From JABMQB01 sp963666575 (lineage in GTDB: Bacteria; Bacteroidota; Bacteroidia; Bacteroidales; Prolixibacteraceae), in assembly GCA_963666575.2 (NCBI GenBank), contig CAXXYG010000007.1:11092-75091 (forward strand): DNA of 64,000 bases, in the 5' to 3' direction. Positions 54,156-63,277 of the stretch are shown one piece after another (position 1 is the first letter of the stretch; each line of letters opens with the position of its first letter). The notes below the pieces were generated by a model. The model did no database searches, had not been told where the DNA came from, and worked only from the letters and a program-made list of their open reading frames with translations. Made by a program: the position numbers and the translations under genes.

Positions 54156-54163
54156 CAAAACTA
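54156..54163 (-). promoter_or_regulatory. -7 box TAGTTTTG for guaB
   Basis: Minus-strand TAGTTTTG, followed by CGC, lies 31 bases before the guaB ATG and matches TAnnTTTG. No ideal -33 TTG. Confidence 0.5.
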
Positions 54164-54257
54164 CAAAAAATAAGTCACATCTATTGCCTAATTTTGCCAA
54201 CTCAGGGGGGTGAAAATTGAAATTGTTACTGTATTTTAGAAATAAAAAATAAAGTAT

Positions 54258-56159
54258 TTGGAGGAATTTAAGAAAATATTGACAAAATTCTGGGGATATA
54301 CCGATTTCCGGCCTTTACAACTTGAAGTTATTCAGTCCATAGCTGCCGGGAAAGATACTTTGGCGCTTATGCCAACAGGAGGTGGAAAATCTATCACATT
54401 TCAAGTGTTTTCATTGTCGACTCAGGGAATTTGTTTGGTTATTACTCCATTGATTGCTTTAATGAAGGACCAGGTTGAGAATTTAAATCGCCGTGGAATT
54501 AAAGCATTAGCCATTCATAGTGGAATGTCGATGCTGGAAATAAAAATAGCCCTTGATAATGTGGTGTGGGGCGATTATAAATTCCTTTACATTTCGCCTG
54601 AAAGGGTTATAACAGCGAGGTTTCAGGAACGCTTAAAAAACATGAATGTTAACCTGATTGCCGTTGATGAAGCACATTGTATTTCACAATGGGGGTATGA
54701 TTTTAGGCCCAGTTATCTGCGAATTAGTGAAGTCAGGAAAATTCTTGAAGGGAAACCGGTTTTGGCATTAACGGCAACTGCCACTCCACGGGTTATCGAC
54801 GATATTCAGGAAAATTTAAACTTTGAGGAAAAAAATGTTTTAAGCAAAAGTTTTGTCCGCGAGAACCTGGTTTATTTGGTACGCGAACAGGAAGACAAAC
54901 AAAAATACCTGTTACAAACCTTGTTAAAAGCCGGAGGTAGTGGTATTGTATATGTCCGCAGCCGTCGAAAAACAAAAGAGATTGCTGATTTTCTTAAAAA
55001 GTACAATATTTCGGCCGATTATTTCCATGCCGGACTTCGTACCGAAACCCGAAGTGCCAAGCAGGATTTGTGGAAGCTTGGAAAAATAAGGGTAATTGTT
55101 TCGACAAATGCATTTGGCATGGGCATTGATAAACCCGATGTACGTTTTGTAATTCATATCGAACCGCCTGATTCATTGGAGGCTTACTTTCAGGAGGCTG
55201 GAAGGGCTGGCCGAGACGGAAAAAAAGCTGCTGCTGTACTTCTATTTAATAACGCCGATAAGTTAAAATTAAAAAAACATGTAACTACCGCATTTCCAGA
55301 AATACCTAAAATAAAGAGGATTTATGAGGCATTGTGTAATTTTCTGCAAGTGGCTGAAGGGCACGGGTTGAACCAGATTTACGATTTTAATATTGGTGCT
55401 TTTGCCGAAGCGTTTAAGTTTCAGATTTCGATGGTGTTTAACAGCCTCAAAATATTGCAACGCGAAGATTACCTGGAATTTACTGAGGAAGTAGATAATC
55501 CTTCACGGATTTATTTTAAGGTAAACCGCGACGATTTGTATAAATTTCAGGTGGCAAATGCAGTATTCGATGGATTTATAAAACTTTTACTAAGGTCATA
55601 TACAGGCCTTTTTAACGGGTATGTCAGAATTGATGAACCATTGATGGCAAAAAGGGCAGGCATTGATGGCGATACTGTTTATAATTTTTTGAAAAAACTC
55701 AGCCAATTAAACATTATCGATTACATTCCACGAAAAAAAACACCTTTTATTGTTTTTACAAAACAACGGCTGCCCATAAGCCAATTAAAAATTACGAAAG
55801 AAAATTACGATAACCGTAAAAAAGATTACCTGGGACGGATTGAAGCTGTTATTAACTATGCAAGCTCTCAATCGAAATGCCGAAGCCAGTTGTTGCTTGA
55901 ATATTTTGGTGAATTTGATTCCCCGAAGTGTGAAAAATGTGATGTGTGCCAATCGCGCAACTCGCTTGAATTGGGCAAAGCAGAGTTTAATCAAATTGCC
56001 GATCAAATAAAAAAAATACTCGAAAATCCGGTTACATACGAAGAATTATTGTTTAAACTCAGTGGCGACCAACAGGAGATGATTAAAGTGGTTCGGTGGC
56101 TTCTTGACAATAAAAAAATTATTTACCGCATCGATTATAAATTGGAATGGCACAAGTAG
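54258..56159 (+). CDS. recQ: RecQ-family ATP-dependent DNA helicase
   Basis: The 633-residue protein starts at TTG 54258 (the nearest upstream stop is 15 bases away and there is no ATG), so the alternative start is likely real. Motifs: FWGYTDFRPLQLEVIQSI (motif 0), LMPTGGGKSITF (Walker A), VDEAHCISQWGYDFRP (DEAH and aromatic loop), STNAFGMGIDKPDVRFVIH, QEAGRAGRDG, then a zinc-binding region with CRSQLLLEYFGEF and CEKCDVC. A C-terminal winged-helix/HRDC-like part is short. It unwinds DNA in recombination repair. Confidence 0.95.
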   Translation: MEEFKKILTKFWGYTDFRPLQLEVIQSIAAGKDTLALMPTGGGKSITFQVFSLSTQGICLVITPLIALMKDQVENLNRRGIKALAIHSGMSMLEIKIALDNVVWGDYKFLYISPERVITARFQERLKNMNVNLIAVDEAHCISQWGYDFRPSYLRISEVRKILEGKPVLALTATATPRVIDDIQENLNFEEKNVLSKSFVRENLVYLVREQEDKQKYLLQTLLKAGGSGIVYVRSRRKTKEIADFLKKYNISADYFHAGLRTETRSAKQDLWKLGKIRVIVSTNAFGMGIDKPDVRFVIHIEPPDSLEAYFQEAGRAGRDGKKAAAVLLFNNADKLKLKKHVTTAFPEIPKIKRIYEALCNFLQVAEGHGLNQIYDFNIGAFAEAFKFQISMVFNSLKILQREDYLEFTEEVDNPSRIYFKVNRDDLYKFQVANAVFDGFIKLLLRSYTGLFNGYVRIDEPLMAKRAGIDGDTVYNFLKKLSQLNIIDYIPRKKTPFIVFTKQRLPISQLKITKENYDNRKKDYLGRIEAVINYASSQSKCRSQLLLEYFGEFDSPKCEKCDVCQSRNSLELGKAEFNQIADQIKKILENPVTYEELLFKLSGDQQEMIKVVRWLLDNKKIIYRIDYKLEWHK

Positions 56160-56341
56160 CTTTTTGTAATTAGCCTAAGATGTTAACCATGGTTCTTTAT
56201 AACTTCCGTAATTAAAAAGCTGCAGGTTATGGCAGAATTGATATATTCAAATGTTTTTTTGATAAATTCCAATGATTAACAAAGCAATAGAGCTTTTTAC
56301 GCAAAGAAGCTTGAGAATTTCTGTCACTAAAAAAAACTTGT

Positions 56342-56349
56342 TACTTTTG
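56342..56349 (+). promoter_or_regulatory. -7 box TACTTTTG
   Basis: TACTTTTGC matches the Bacteroidota -7 box and lies 22 bases before the ATG at 56372. No TTG at -33. Confidence 0.5.
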
Positions 56350-56371
56350 CAACGTTTTTAAGTAGCTTAAA

Positions 56372-57001
56372 ATGGAAGATGAAAATTTAAACCACATTGT
56401 TTATTCTAAAAATGTGGTTGAGTTTGTTACAGTAGCAAACGAATATTGTTCGTTTGTTGAAGGAGCTTTTCGGTATTCACCAAAAGATGTCCTCGAAAAA
56501 AGCCGGAAATTATTGCCATTGTTGTATTTAAAAGCAACGTTACTACCGAAGGTTGAAAAACAATTGGAAAGTGAATTGGAGAAATTTGTTTCTGAAATAG
56601 ATTATAATATTCTGGTGCAGAAATGGGCAGGACTGCTTGGTGAGAACGACAGTTACCGCGAGATATTTGATCCGGGAACAAACAATGTGGAAGACCATAC
56701 AGAGGCATTTATTTCAGAGTGTATTTTGGATGTATATCAGGATTTAAAAGAATTTATAACTTCGTATAGTTTGGGTAACGAGGAGGTTATGAATGATTCT
56801 CTGAGCGAATGTACTTATAATTTTGAAGAATTTTGGGGGCAACGTTTAGTGAATGTGTTGCGCCCAATTCATATGCTTCTGGCAAATAATGTAGATTTAG
56901 ATCAAAAAGAGGAAATTAAATACAGTAGTGAAGAGGATAAAAGTGAAGGGGATTGGGTGGATGGTTTTTTTAACCAATTCAGGGATGAAAATTTGACGTA
57001 G
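56372..57001 (+). CDS. DUF5063 protein
   Basis: The 209-residue, acidic, all-helical protein (FVTVANEYCSFVEGAFRY, then LLPLLYLKATLLP) matches the DUF5063 family conserved in Bacteroidota and often found before an RNase D-like exonuclease, as here (5-base gap). No catalytic motif; function unknown. Confidence 0.8.
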   Translation: MEDENLNHIVYSKNVVEFVTVANEYCSFVEGAFRYSPKDVLEKSRKLLPLLYLKATLLPKVEKQLESELEKFVSEIDYNILVQKWAGLLGENDSYREIFDPGTNNVEDHTEAFISECILDVYQDLKEFITSYSLGNEEVMNDSLSECTYNFEEFWGQRLVNVLRPIHMLLANNVDLDQKEEIKYSSEEDKSEGDWVDGFFNQFRDENLT

Positions 57002-57006
57002 AACGG

Positions 57007-57579
57007 ATGTACAAAGAGACGATTTCAAAAGAAGAATTAAAGGATTTACCTTTAAGGAAGTTCGAGGGTGTAATTAAAGTAGTTGAAAGTAATAAGGAAG
57101 TGAAAGAATCTGCAAAATTTTTATCTTCCCAAAAATTAATTGGTTTTGATACCGAAACCCGCCCCTCGTTTAAAAAGGGGCAAGGAAATAAAGTGGCTTT
57201 ATTACAATTGTCATCGAATGGCCATGCTTTTTTGTTTCGTTTAAACAAAACCGGGTTACCAAAAGAGATTAAAAAAATCCTTCAATCAAAAACAATATTA
57301 AAATTAGGAGTTGCTATTCGCGACGATATCAAAGCTTTACAAACACTTGCCGATTTTAAACCAGGTGGATTTGTAGAATTACAGGACCATGTGCAGGAAT
57401 ATGGCATTCAAAATTTTAGTTTAAAAAAACTTACCGGCATTGTTTTAGGTTTCCGGATTTCGAAAGCGCAACAATTATCAAATTGGGAAGCTCCGGTACT
57501 CACCGAAGCACAACAGGTGTATGCTGCTACAGATGCATGGGCAGCCTTAAAAATTTACGAAAACCTCCCGGAAAATTAA
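57007..57579 (+). CDS. 3'-5' exonuclease, RNase D/DnaQ-like (DEDDy)
   Basis: The 190-residue domain has ExoI motif GFDTETRPS (D and E ligands, about 43-51), ExoII around KLGVAIRDDIKAL (about 104-116) and ExoIII YAATDAWAALKIYE (about 173-186, tyrosine and aspartate). It is the 3'-5' exonuclease fold alone, without HRDC domains. It likely trims RNA or DNA ends. Coupled to DUF5063 upstream and to rlmI 6 bases downstream. Confidence 0.85.
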   Translation: MYKETISKEELKDLPLRKFEGVIKVVESNKEVKESAKFLSSQKLIGFDTETRPSFKKGQGNKVALLQLSSNGHAFLFRLNKTGLPKEIKKILQSKTILKLGVAIRDDIKALQTLADFKPGGFVELQDHVQEYGIQNFSLKKLTGIVLGFRISKAQQLSNWEAPVLTEAQQVYAATDAWAALKIYENLPEN

Positions 57580-57585
57580 TTATTT

Positions 57586-58782
57586 ATGGAAAATCAGTTT
57601 ACGACGATTATATTAAAATCAGGAAAAGACCAATCCTTATTAAGGTACCACCCTTGGGTATTTTCGGGTGCTATAAAAAAAATAAAAGGGCCGGTTAGCG
57701 AAGGGTGTGTGGTTCAGGTATACTCTAATAAAGATGAGTTTTTAGGAATTGGCCATTACCAAATTGGTTCAATTGCAGTACGGGTATTTTCGTTCGAAGA
57801 TATTATTCCCGATGATTTGTTTTGGAAGGATAAAATTAAAACAGCTTACAACTTAAGGCTTCAGCTCGGATTAATTGATGATTCAAATACAAATACCTAC
57901 CGGCTAATAAATGCCGAAGGTGATGGATTGCCCGGGTTAATAGTTGATTTTTATAACGGTGTGGCTGTGATGCAAATGCATTCAATTGGTATGTATCTCA
58001 TCAGAGAAAAATTAGCTGCCCTTTTAAAAGAATTTTTAGGCGATAAGCTTACTGCCGTTTACGATAAAAGCTCCAAAACATTACCATTTAAAGCTGATTT
58101 AGGCGCTCAAAATGAGTATGTCCTTGGTGAAGCATCGGGGCAGGACCAACAGGTTTTGGAACATGGTTTAAAGTTTAATGTAAACTGGGAAACAGGGCAA
58201 AAAACCGGATTTTTTATCGACCAGCGCGAAAACCGGAAACTGGTTGAGCAGTATTCAAAAAACCGCGATGTATTAAACATGTTTTGTTACACCGGAGGGT
58301 TTTCGTTTTATGCTATGCGAGGCGGTGCCAAATCAGTCCATTCAGTCGATTCATCGGCAAAAGCCATCGACCTGACAAATGAAAATATTGAACTTAATAA
58401 TCCGGGCGATGAACGGCACAAAGCTATTGCTGTTGATGCTTTTGATTATTTATCTGAAATTAAAGATAAATATGACCTGATAATTCTGGACCCTCCGGCA
58501 TTTGCCAAACACCGCGATGCCATGCACCGTGCCCTTCAGGGTTACAAGCGGATTAACGCCAGGGCTTTTGAACAAATTAGGCCGGGTGGAATTGTTTTTA
58601 CATTTTCTTGTTCACAGGTAGTTTCAAAAGATAAATTCAGGGAAGCAGTATTTTCGGCAGCTGCCATTTCAAAACGGAAAGTAAAAGTTTTAGAACAGCT
58701 AACTCAACATGCCGACCATCCTATTAGTATTTATCACCCTGAAGGAGAGTATTTAAAAGGGCTTGTTTTATATGTTGAATAA
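57586..58782 (+). CDS. rlmI: 23S rRNA (cytosine-5) methyltransferase, RlmI type
   Basis: The 398-residue protein has an N-terminal PUA domain (about 6-80, LLRYHPWVFSGAIKKI), a middle EEHEED-like domain and a C-terminal SAM-binding domain with DVLNMFCYTGGFSFYA (motif I, about 226-241), DLIILDPPAFAK (about 299-310) and a late cysteine in FSCSQVVS. This order is that of RlmI, which makes m5C1962 in E. coli 23S rRNA. Confidence 0.92.
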   Translation: MENQFTTIILKSGKDQSLLRYHPWVFSGAIKKIKGPVSEGCVVQVYSNKDEFLGIGHYQIGSIAVRVFSFEDIIPDDLFWKDKIKTAYNLRLQLGLIDDSNTNTYRLINAEGDGLPGLIVDFYNGVAVMQMHSIGMYLIREKLAALLKEFLGDKLTAVYDKSSKTLPFKADLGAQNEYVLGEASGQDQQVLEHGLKFNVNWETGQKTGFFIDQRENRKLVEQYSKNRDVLNMFCYTGGFSFYAMRGGAKSVHSVDSSAKAIDLTNENIELNNPGDERHKAIAVDAFDYLSEIKDKYDLIILDPPAFAKHRDAMHRALQGYKRINARAFEQIRPGGIVFTFSCSQVVSKDKFREAVFSAAAISKRKVKVLEQLTQHADHPISIYHPEGEYLKGLVLYVE

Positions 58783-58793
58783 ATAAAAACAGT

Positions 58794-59504
58794 ATGGTTT
58801 CTGAAGGACAAATACAACAACTTAATAACGATTTAAGTACCCAAACAATTCAAGAGGTTTTAACTGAATTGGTAGCTAAGTTTCCAGGCAAGGTTGTATT
58901 TACAACAAGTTTTGGGTACGAAGACCAGGTGATTACCGATATCATTTTTAAGAACGGGTTGCCAATTGAAGTGGTAACCCTCGATACCGGGCGGATGTTT
59001 GAAGAAACCTACAAAGTATTTAACCGCACCCGCGAAAAATACAATAAAGAGATTAAAGTGTATTTTCCCGAAGCGGCCGATGTGGAAGATTTACTTATTA
59101 AAAAAGGGCCAATCAGTTTTTACGAATCGCTCGAAAACCGAAAAGAGTGTTGTTTTATACGTAAAGTAAAACCTTTAACACGGGCACTCAAAAGCAACGA
59201 GTGTTGGATTACCGGATTGCGTGCTTCACAGTCGTCGGGTAGGGGGACATTGCAGTTTTTTGAGTGGGACCCCGGTTTTAAACTTGTAAAATATAATCCG
59301 TTATTGAACTGGAGCCTTGAGGATGTAAAATCATATATTAAAGAGAACAATGTACCGTACAATGCCCTCCACGACCGTGGATTTGTAAGTATTGGCTGTG
59401 AACCATGTACACGTGCCATTCAGCCGGGCGACGATTTCCGTGCCGGACGCTGGTGGTGGGAGCAAAACTCAGGAAAAGAGTGTGGGTTGCATACACATAA
59501 ATAA
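58794..59504 (+). CDS. cysH: Assimilatory adenylyl-sulfate (APS) reductase
   Basis: The 236-residue protein has the PAPS/APS reductase fold with the PP-loop-like TTSFGYEDQV (about 37-46), LDTGRMFEETY (about 63-73), and ECGLH at the end with the catalytic C230. It also has C119-C120 and C202-x-x-C205, the four cysteines that bind a [4Fe-4S] cluster in APS reductases, so APS is the expected substrate rather than PAPS. It yields sulfite for cysteine and for the sulfide used by the methionine cluster. No other sulfate-assimilation gene is adjacent. Confidence 0.9.
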   Translation: MVSEGQIQQLNNDLSTQTIQEVLTELVAKFPGKVVFTTSFGYEDQVITDIIFKNGLPIEVVTLDTGRMFEETYKVFNRTREKYNKEIKVYFPEAADVEDLLIKKGPISFYESLENRKECCFIRKVKPLTRALKSNECWITGLRASQSSGRGTLQFFEWDPGFKLVKYNPLLNWSLEDVKSYIKENNVPYNALHDRGFVSIGCEPCTRAIQPGDDFRAGRWWWEQNSGKECGLHTHK

Positions 59505-59622
59505 CCATAAGCTACAAACCTCAAACCGTGGGGAAAATAACAAGGCCGGCTTTAAAAACATGTATCAACAATTTTATTTCACCATATATTAAATGTAATT
59601 TTAGCTTTTCGAAACTGTAATT

Positions 59623-60234
59623 ATGAAATTTAATACACCTCTTTTTGTTGCATTACGTGTAGTAATATACGGATTGCTGATTTATGGTATTGGCGAAGCA
59701 ATTTTTTTCGACGCTGCCTTTCCAATGGAAGAGGGGTATTTTGGTGAAATCACCTTAACCGAAATTTTTCAGGAAATAATACTTTTTGTTTTGTTTCTGT
59801 TTTATTTGGTTTTTGGTTATAAATACAAACCCGTTCAGCCGGTTTCGAATATTGTATCGTTGTTTTTCCTGATGTCATTTATACGGGAATTTAATTTCCT
59901 TGTTGACCATTGGATTTATCCGGTGATGGTTGTTTTGGGATGTATTGTTTGGTTGGTAATTCGCGATTTCCGAAAAATTAAGAAAGCAACAATAGCCTTT
60001 TTTGACCAACCTGCTTCATCGTGGTTTTTTTCTGGTTTTCTGATCACCTATATTTTTAGCCGGTTATTTGGCCGCTCAAAATTCTGGCGCCTGTTGTACC
60101 ACGACGAAAGTTACCGACTGGCGAAAGCAGCTACCGAAGAAGGATTAGAACTACTGGGAAATACAATCATGTTAATTGCTGCCATTGAATTTACGCTTTA
60201 TTATTTTTCTGAAAAACAAAAGGAAAAAGTATGA
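59623..60234 (+). CDS. Multi-span membrane protein of unknown function
   Basis: The 203-residue protein has about six membrane helices (for example LRVVIYGLLIYGIGEAIFF, IILFVLFLFYLVFG, WIYPVMVVLGCIVWLVI), and the basic segment DFRKIKK between them. The end contains YHDESYRLAKAATEEGLELLG, which resembles a conserved loop of DUF-type membrane proteins. It overlaps the glycosyltransferase gene by four bases. Confidence 0.6.
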   Translation: MKFNTPLFVALRVVIYGLLIYGIGEAIFFDAAFPMEEGYFGEITLTEIFQEIILFVLFLFYLVFGYKYKPVQPVSNIVSLFFLMSFIREFNFLVDHWIYPVMVVLGCIVWLVIRDFRKIKKATIAFFDQPASSWFFSGFLITYIFSRLFGRSKFWRLLYHDESYRLAKAATEEGLELLGNTIMLIAAIEFTLYYFSEKQKEKV

Positions 60235-61109
60235 AGGTGTGTGGATTTACCTTTATCAGGAATGCCGAAAAATTCGATTTTCCAATAGTTGAGGCAATTA
60301 CCTCCATTTTGCCTATCTGCGATAATTTTGTAGTAGCAGTGGGCGATTCAGATGATGCCACCCGGCAAATTATTAAAACGATTAATCCCGAAAAAATAAC
60401 TATTGTTGATACCGTATGGGATAAAAACCAAACCGAAGGAGGGGTAGTTTACGCCACCGAAACCGATAAAGCGTTTGATGTTATTCCGGAAGAATACGAT
60501 TGGTGTTTTTACATACAAGGCGATGAGGTAGTGCACGAAAAATATTTGCCGGCGATTAAAAAAGCCATGGCCGATAATCTTTCCCTTGACAATATTGAAG
60601 GGTTGTTGTTTGGTTACAAACATTTTTATGGTACCTACGATTATGTGGGCGATTCGCGCAAATGGTACCGTAATGAAGTGCGGATTATCAGAAATAACAA
60701 ATCCATCCGATCGTACCGCGATGCACAGGGATTCCGTATTAACGGGCGCAAATTAAATGTAGCAAAAGCCAATGCCCACATATTTCATTATGGCTGGGTT
60801 CGGCCTCCGAAGGCCATGGAAGAAAAAGACCATTCGGTAAAACAATATTTCCATGGATTAACTGAAGAAGAAGCTTTAAAGCTGGCTGCCGGCCGCGAGT
60901 TTAATTACAGCAGCAATTACGATGCCCTGGCAAAATTTAAAGGTACACACCCAAAAGTTATGTTCGATCGAATTCAGCGCCTTAACTGGCAAGTTGATGT
61001 GGATGTTACAAAAACCCACATGAAGCTGAAATACCGCCTACTTTACAAAATTGAAAAACTTTTTGGGGTGCGGTTATTTGAATATAGGAATTATAAAATT
61101 GTAAAATAA
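60231..61109 (+). CDS. Glycosyltransferase (GT2/GT-A fold)
   Basis: The 292-residue protein begins with FTFIRNAEKFDFPIVEAITSILP, typical of a GT-A start, with CDNFVVAVGDSDDAT and, near residue 95, YIQGDEVVHEKYLP as the D-x-D/E-type metal site. The C-terminal part is rich in charged residues (HIFHYGWVRPP). It belongs to the family of GT2-like enzymes annotated as glycosyltransferases in Bacteroidota; donor and acceptor unknown. It overlaps the membrane protein gene by four bases, so they probably act together in envelope polysaccharide synthesis. Confidence 0.75.
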   Translation: MKVCGFTFIRNAEKFDFPIVEAITSILPICDNFVVAVGDSDDATRQIIKTINPEKITIVDTVWDKNQTEGGVVYATETDKAFDVIPEEYDWCFYIQGDEVVHEKYLPAIKKAMADNLSLDNIEGLLFGYKHFYGTYDYVGDSRKWYRNEVRIIRNNKSIRSYRDAQGFRINGRKLNVAKANAHIFHYGWVRPPKAMEEKDHSVKQYFHGLTEEEALKLAAGREFNYSSNYDALAKFKGTHPKVMFDRIQRLNWQVDVDVTKTHMKLKYRLLYKIEKLFGVRLFEYRNYKIVK

Positions 61110-61184
61110 TTCCCCACTCCTTACTCAGAATTTTCTACTTTTTTAATTTTTTTTAATTTTTCTCATAAACCATTGTAATTTTTC

Positions 61185-61277
61185 TTATTTATCCCTAATT
61201 TTAAGGTAGTTAAAACCCGGCCGCGCACAGGCGTTGATTTTAGTGTGAAGGAACTGCACCCCCGGATTTAAAAAAAG
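61185..61277. repeat. Dispersed 90-bp element, copy 2
   Basis: Second copy of the element at 11232-11324; see that entry for shared words. AAAACCCGG at 61212 and CCGGATTT at 61262 are imperfect inverted repeats. It lies about 140 bp before the first cassette-like core site of the second accessory region. The rest of the 61110-61505 gap is A+T-rich, and no gene was found in it. Confidence 0.75.
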
Positions 61278-61418
61278 CTGTATAATTTAATAAAATGGAA
61301 GTTGCCGATTATTTGGTGACAACTGTTTTAAACCATTTAATAACGGGTAGATACTTGTTGTTAGGAACATAAAAAGTGTACGATATAAAAGGAATATATG
61401 CAATATACATACTCAAAC

Positions 61419-61427
61419 GTTACAGCC
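61419..61427 (+). other. Possible cassette core site GTTACAGCC
   Basis: GTTACAGCC is followed by AATTTAA, exactly as GTTATAGCC at 61822 is, which suggests a second cassette start. Its matching left core (GGCTGTAAC) was not found between 61805 and 61822, so this cassette would lack a complete attC. Confidence 0.35.
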
Positions 61428-61505
61428 AATTTAACACGACAGTATAGCATCTTGAAAAACGGATAACGATAGTTAATATTTATTCAAATTTTTAAATAGC
61501 AGATT

Positions 61506-61805
61506 ATGGATGGTTCTGAAAATGAGAGGGAAATAACAGATTTTTTCGAAGAACTCTTGACGCGAGACGAACTTTCTGGCGCTATTGAAGGTATCGCAAA
61601 GCAAATTGTTGGCAAAGGAGAAGATTCAATAACTGGAAGACAACGAGAAGTAATAGATAATTATATTCAGATTTATGAAAAGAATAATCATTGCGACAGA
61701 TGTAGTAATGGGAACGTTACATGTTTGACAGATCTTGTTTATATAGCTGATAATAAGCTGTGTCCTATGTGTGATTATGACAGAGAAAAGTTTATGAAAG
61801 ATTAA
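61506..61805 (+). CDS. Small zinc-ribbon-like protein (second cassette region)
   Basis: The 99-residue protein has an acidic helical N-terminal half and a C-terminal zinc-finger-like pair: C63-D-R-C66, C73 and C86-P-M-C89. No family recognised. It ends 16 bases before the core site at 61822. It might work with the nuclease-like protein encoded next; that is inference from position only. Confidence 0.6.
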   Translation: MDGSENEREITDFFEELLTRDELSGAIEGIAKQIVGKGEDSITGRQREVIDNYIQIYEKNNHCDRCSNGNVTCLTDLVYIADNKLCPMCDYDREKFMKD

Positions 61806-61821
61806 AAACTGGTTAGTAGGT

Positions 61822-61830
61822 GTTATAGCC
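61822..61830 (+). other. Cassette boundary core site GTTATAGCC
   Basis: GTTATAGCC complements the left core GGCAATAAC at 63120-63128 in 8 of 9 positions, the pairing expected of one integron cassette running from 61823 to about 63246. Confidence 0.5.
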
Positions 61831-61845
61831 AATTTAAACTTGTAC

Positions 61846-63114
61846 ATGGAAGATAAAGGAATAGCTGGAGAAAATTTTGTAAATGAATTGGCATATAATT
61901 CTTTTTTTAAGTTTTGGTGTTACCCAAATCCAAAATTTGAAAATGGAGATAAAAAAGAGATATGTGATTTACTCATATTATTTGATTCAATTGCGATAAT
62001 CATTTCCGTTAAAAACTATGAGTTTAAAGGAAAACATTTTAGATATTTTAACAACACAATTGAAAAAGCTGTTAAGCAGCTACATGGTGCTTACAGGTTA
62101 TTATTTGGTAATCAAGAAGTCAAAATAAAACACCCAGATAAGGAATTAGAAATTTTTCCTAAAGATCAAATAAAAAAGATTTTTCGATTGGTAATTAATT
62201 TAGGAGATGATGTAAAGTTTTATCCATTTAATCAAAAAACAAAAAATAATGACTACGTCACTGTTTTTGATAAAGATTCATTTCAAACAATTATTAGAGA
62301 ATTAGATACAGTTCCTGATTTCATAGATTATTTAGAAAAAAGAGAAAATCTTTTCAAAAATAAATTCACGCTCATTTTACCAGCCGATGAGTATGATTTC
62401 CCCTTAGAAACGCAAAAAGAATTTTTTCAGTTAACAGATAATATTAGTTCTGATTTCAATCTAATTTCAGGAACTGAAAAGGATCTACTTGCACACTTCT
62501 TTAAAAACCAAAGAAACTTTCCTGATATTCTTAATGGTGACTCTAACGGATACTATCTAATAATTGACAATGATTGGAAAGATTTTTTGAAAGAAGAAAA
62601 AGTAAGAAACAAAGAAAAAGCAAATAGAGCAAGCTATTTTATAGACAAATTTGTAGAAAATGAGTTACTAATTAATCTTAATCCAATGCGGGAAAGTTTA
62701 GCAAAAGCTCTACTCTCTTTTGATAGATTAACGAGAAGAATGATTTCAAAAAGCTATTTTGAATTTTACGACAGATACAAGAATGTAAAAGGATTATATT
62801 TTGGAAGAAGATATGGTGATTTTAATGGTGTTGGAGTTATATTTACATTCTATACAAATGAAATGAGTTTTGAGATGATAAGTTCTCTAAATCAGCTCAC
62901 AATCGAAAGTTTTAATTTATTTACAAATTATAAAAGTAAATCGATGGTTTTGATTTCGACAAACTGTGAACACAGATTTCTATTTTCACTCATTGAGAAT
63001 ATTGAGAAATATCCTAAATCGTTGGAAGAGGAAATAAAAAAAGATGTCAAAGCACTCGGATGGTTTACAAATATTGAAAATATTAATGATGCAGAAACTG
63101 AATTTCCAAATTAA
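61846..63114 (+). CDS. Cassette protein with PD-(D/E)XK-like nuclease domain
   Basis: The ATG at 61846 gives 422 residues (a TTG two codons earlier is also in frame). The first 60 residues contain GIAGENFVNELA (E9), KKEICDLLILFDS (E38, D41) and IIISVKNYEF (S54-V-K56), the order E-x-D-x-(D/E/S)xK of restriction-like nuclease folds. The remaining 360 residues are helical and strand-mixed with no domain that I know. I infer a nuclease, possibly defensive, at moderate confidence. The gene fills a cassette between core sites 61822 and 63246. Confidence 0.55.
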   Translation: MEDKGIAGENFVNELAYNSFFKFWCYPNPKFENGDKKEICDLLILFDSIAIIISVKNYEFKGKHFRYFNNTIEKAVKQLHGAYRLLFGNQEVKIKHPDKELEIFPKDQIKKIFRLVINLGDDVKFYPFNQKTKNNDYVTVFDKDSFQTIIRELDTVPDFIDYLEKRENLFKNKFTLILPADEYDFPLETQKEFFQLTDNISSDFNLISGTEKDLLAHFFKNQRNFPDILNGDSNGYYLIIDNDWKDFLKEEKVRNKEKANRASYFIDKFVENELLINLNPMRESLAKALLSFDRLTRRMISKSYFEFYDRYKNVKGLYFGRRYGDFNGVGVIFTFYTNEMSFEMISSLNQLTIESFNLFTNYKSKSMVLISTNCEHRFLFSLIENIEKYPKSLEEEIKKDVKALGWFTNIENINDAETEFPN

Positions 63115-63119
63115 AAACT

Positions 63120-63253
63120 GGCAATAACATTTTGCATATTCCATAAGGGTTTCAGTGGTATGCCAGCAGCGGTTTTCCGCTCATTCTCTCGTTTGTATGC
63201 GGACGAAGAATCACATGCAAACCCTTACGTAACATGCAATTGTCCGTTGATAG
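63120..63253 (+). repeat. attC-like site of the second region
   Basis: Left core GGCAATAAC (63120-63128), right core GTTGATAG (63246-63253). The arms pair over about 20 bp: TTGCATATTCCATAAGGGTTT near 63132 against AAACCCTTACGTAACATGCAA near 63219. The right core differs from GTTRRRY at one place. The interior is not related to sites 1, 2 and 4. Confidence 0.55.
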
Positions 63254-63277
63254 AGAAAACCCAACAAAAACAATAAA

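Noticed and set aside
61212..61269. tRNA-like or small protein gene in the 90-bp element
   Set aside because: No cloverleaf could be drawn, no CCA end, and no conserved reading frame between the two copies.
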